From assembly GCF_018691265.1 (NCBI RefSeq), contig NW_024881278.1, forward strand, positions 10,044,001 to 10,108,000: 64,000 nt of DNA. Reading direction: 5' to 3'. Numbering within the stretch: the stretch's first letter is position 1; the number at the start of each line of letters is the position of its first letter. The notes beneath the pieces are model-generated. The model saw only the letters and a program-made list of their open reading frames with translations. It was not told the DNA's origin and did not search any database. The position numbers and the translations under genes are program-made. Positions 62,961 to 64,000 of this stretch are shown here, piece after piece. This stretch comes from Tyto alba (taxonomy: Eukaryota > Chordata > Aves > Strigiformes > Tytonidae).

Positions 62961-62990
62961 AGCAGCGCCGATCAGGCTCAAACCATGACA
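62961..62990 (+). repeat. Second direct copy of the LTR terminus
   Basis: agcagcgccgatcaggctca followed by aaccatgaca repeats the last ~30 bases of the LTR (62773-62802) in direct orientation and ends at the target duplication. An integrase-recognised end is thus present on the right side. Confidence 0.75.
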
Positions 62991-62995
62991 TACAT

Positions 62996-64000
62996 CTTCC
63001 TTTTGACGTCTGTGAATAGGGATTTCTGCTTCCTTTTCACAATACAGTCTGAGGTCTAGTTAGAATATATATAGAATGGCCATTCTTCCTTACCCCAAAC
63101 CAACCAAGTTATGAAAATAAAAAATATTTGGAAGGAGAAGGCCATGGATAGTCTTCCTTGACCCTACAATTCACTTTTTACATTTTGGCTCTGTAAAACA
63201 ATGTGTGCCGCTTTTAGCTTGCTTTGACCCTATCTGAAAGCAATCAGTTTGGTCACGGATCCTGTTCCAGGTTGGGGATCAGTAGATACAGTGGCAACTT
63301 TTAGGGCTCAGAGGACACTCAAGTGGTGGGTTTTTTGTTTTGTTTTTTTTTTTTTTTTTTTTGTGTTTTCATTTTCCTATTAAAAAATCTTATGTGATTG
63401 TCTCAGTATAGTCCTCCTCTATTCTCTTACAGTTTGTAACAGATTTTTTTTATCTTGTATTTTGAAAAGTAGGCTAGGACTGCTTGGGGTGGGGGGGAGG
63501 AATTTTTTAACAGTGCCATGTTTAATCTGATTTTCTATTAAGATATATACAGGTCATATTGAACATTAACAGTATTGAACATTGATTCTTATTGGTTTTG
63601 GGTTTCTCTGCTAAGATAGCATGTATTGTGTAACAGCCTTTGCAATAATTGAAGTAGATGAGGTTTAAGTAGTGGGAGAAGCACTTGCAGATTTAGTTTG
63701 GTTTTAGATTGTTTGTCTAAGCAGATGGGTACTCTCCACATTTTCAGTCCCAGGAAGAATGATATATTGTAAGCTTTAAAGGACTCTCAGCAGAAGGTTA
63801 GGTGTAAGAGACTGCTTATCGTGTTTTATCAGGAGCAGGAAAGGTGCCCAAGGGATGGGGAAACTGAGCATGTTATACAGTTTCAGCATAAAAGGTGAGG
63901 GAAACACTAGTCTGTCATGATTTAGGAGTGAACGAACTGGTATGGAATAAATATTCCTGCTGTTGCAACTACCATAGCTTTTAAATCCTGGGCTCAAACA
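62996..64000. other. Flank, nothing recognised except a T-rich run
   Basis: Single-copy-like sequence with T-rich low complexity at 63331-63372 and a G run near 63488-63497. Confidence 0.5.
63331..63372. repeat. T-rich low-complexity run
   Basis: Nearly pure T with three single G interruptions. Confidence 0.85.

Larger units (their letters stand above)
61727..62990 (+). mobile_element. Rearranged ERV element: LTR, PBS, inverted LTR piece, second LTR end (copy B)
   Basis: A complete LTR (61727-62802, TGTCCTGGGTTGAGTGAA to TCAAGCCATGACA) of the same family and length as the one at 7062. It is followed by GCCTTTT and a primer-binding-site-like TGGCGCCCAAC. From 62821 to about 62960 the sequence is an inverted copy of LTR positions 62533-62671. 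A direct copy of the last ~30 bases of the LTR then follows and ends CTCAAACCATGACA at 62990. The host 5-mer tacat lies at 61722-61726 and 62991-62995, so the whole rearranged unit went in as one piece. It has no gag, pol or env sequence. Strand switching during reverse transcription before integration would explain it. A non-autonomous family with this structure is the alternative. Confidence 0.88.

Overview
The window looks like non-coding nuclear DNA of a bird, probably a non-galliform (neoavian) lineage. The best evidence is a set of CR1 LINE 3' ends carrying the bird CR1 tail (repeats close to ATTCTATG and its complement) and several TG...CA endogenous-retrovirus (ERV) LTRs whose ends read TGTCCTGGTTTGGGC or CAAACCATGACA. 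The rest is AT-rich single-copy sequence with short homopolymers. No multi-exon gene, rRNA, tRNA or CRISPR array is visible. The many short open frames are what chance and old repeats would give. The window is therefore intergenic or lies inside a large intron. One candidate exon on the minus strand (45808-45893) favours the intron reading, but I could not assign it to a gene.

Layout. 1-2.2 kb is plain. 2.2-3.5 kb holds a decayed CR1-type LINE on the minus strand with readable reverse-transcriptase motifs. 7.06-8.13 kb is a solo LTR on the minus strand (copy A) with a perfect 5-bp target duplication. 9.9-12.8 kb has two CR1 3' ends, an unclassified stretch and an LTR fragment. 12.8-23.3 kb is plain. 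23.3-27.2 kb has three plus-strand CR1 remnants. 33.8-34.9 kb is the longest CR1 piece, on the minus strand. 37.8-38.4 kb is a solo LTR of a second type (copy D). 45.8 kb is the candidate exon. 46.6 kb is a CR1 3' end. 53.1-53.9 kb is an older LTR (copy C). 61.7-63.0 kb is a rearranged LTR element (copy B) with a perfect target duplication.

The most interesting objects are copy B and the 45.8 kb exon candidate. Copy B is a full LTR followed by a lysine-tRNA-type primer-binding site, an inverted piece of the same LTR, and a second LTR terminus, all inside one target duplication. No gag, pol or env sequence of an ERV remains anywhere. Nothing here supports a new multi-gene system.
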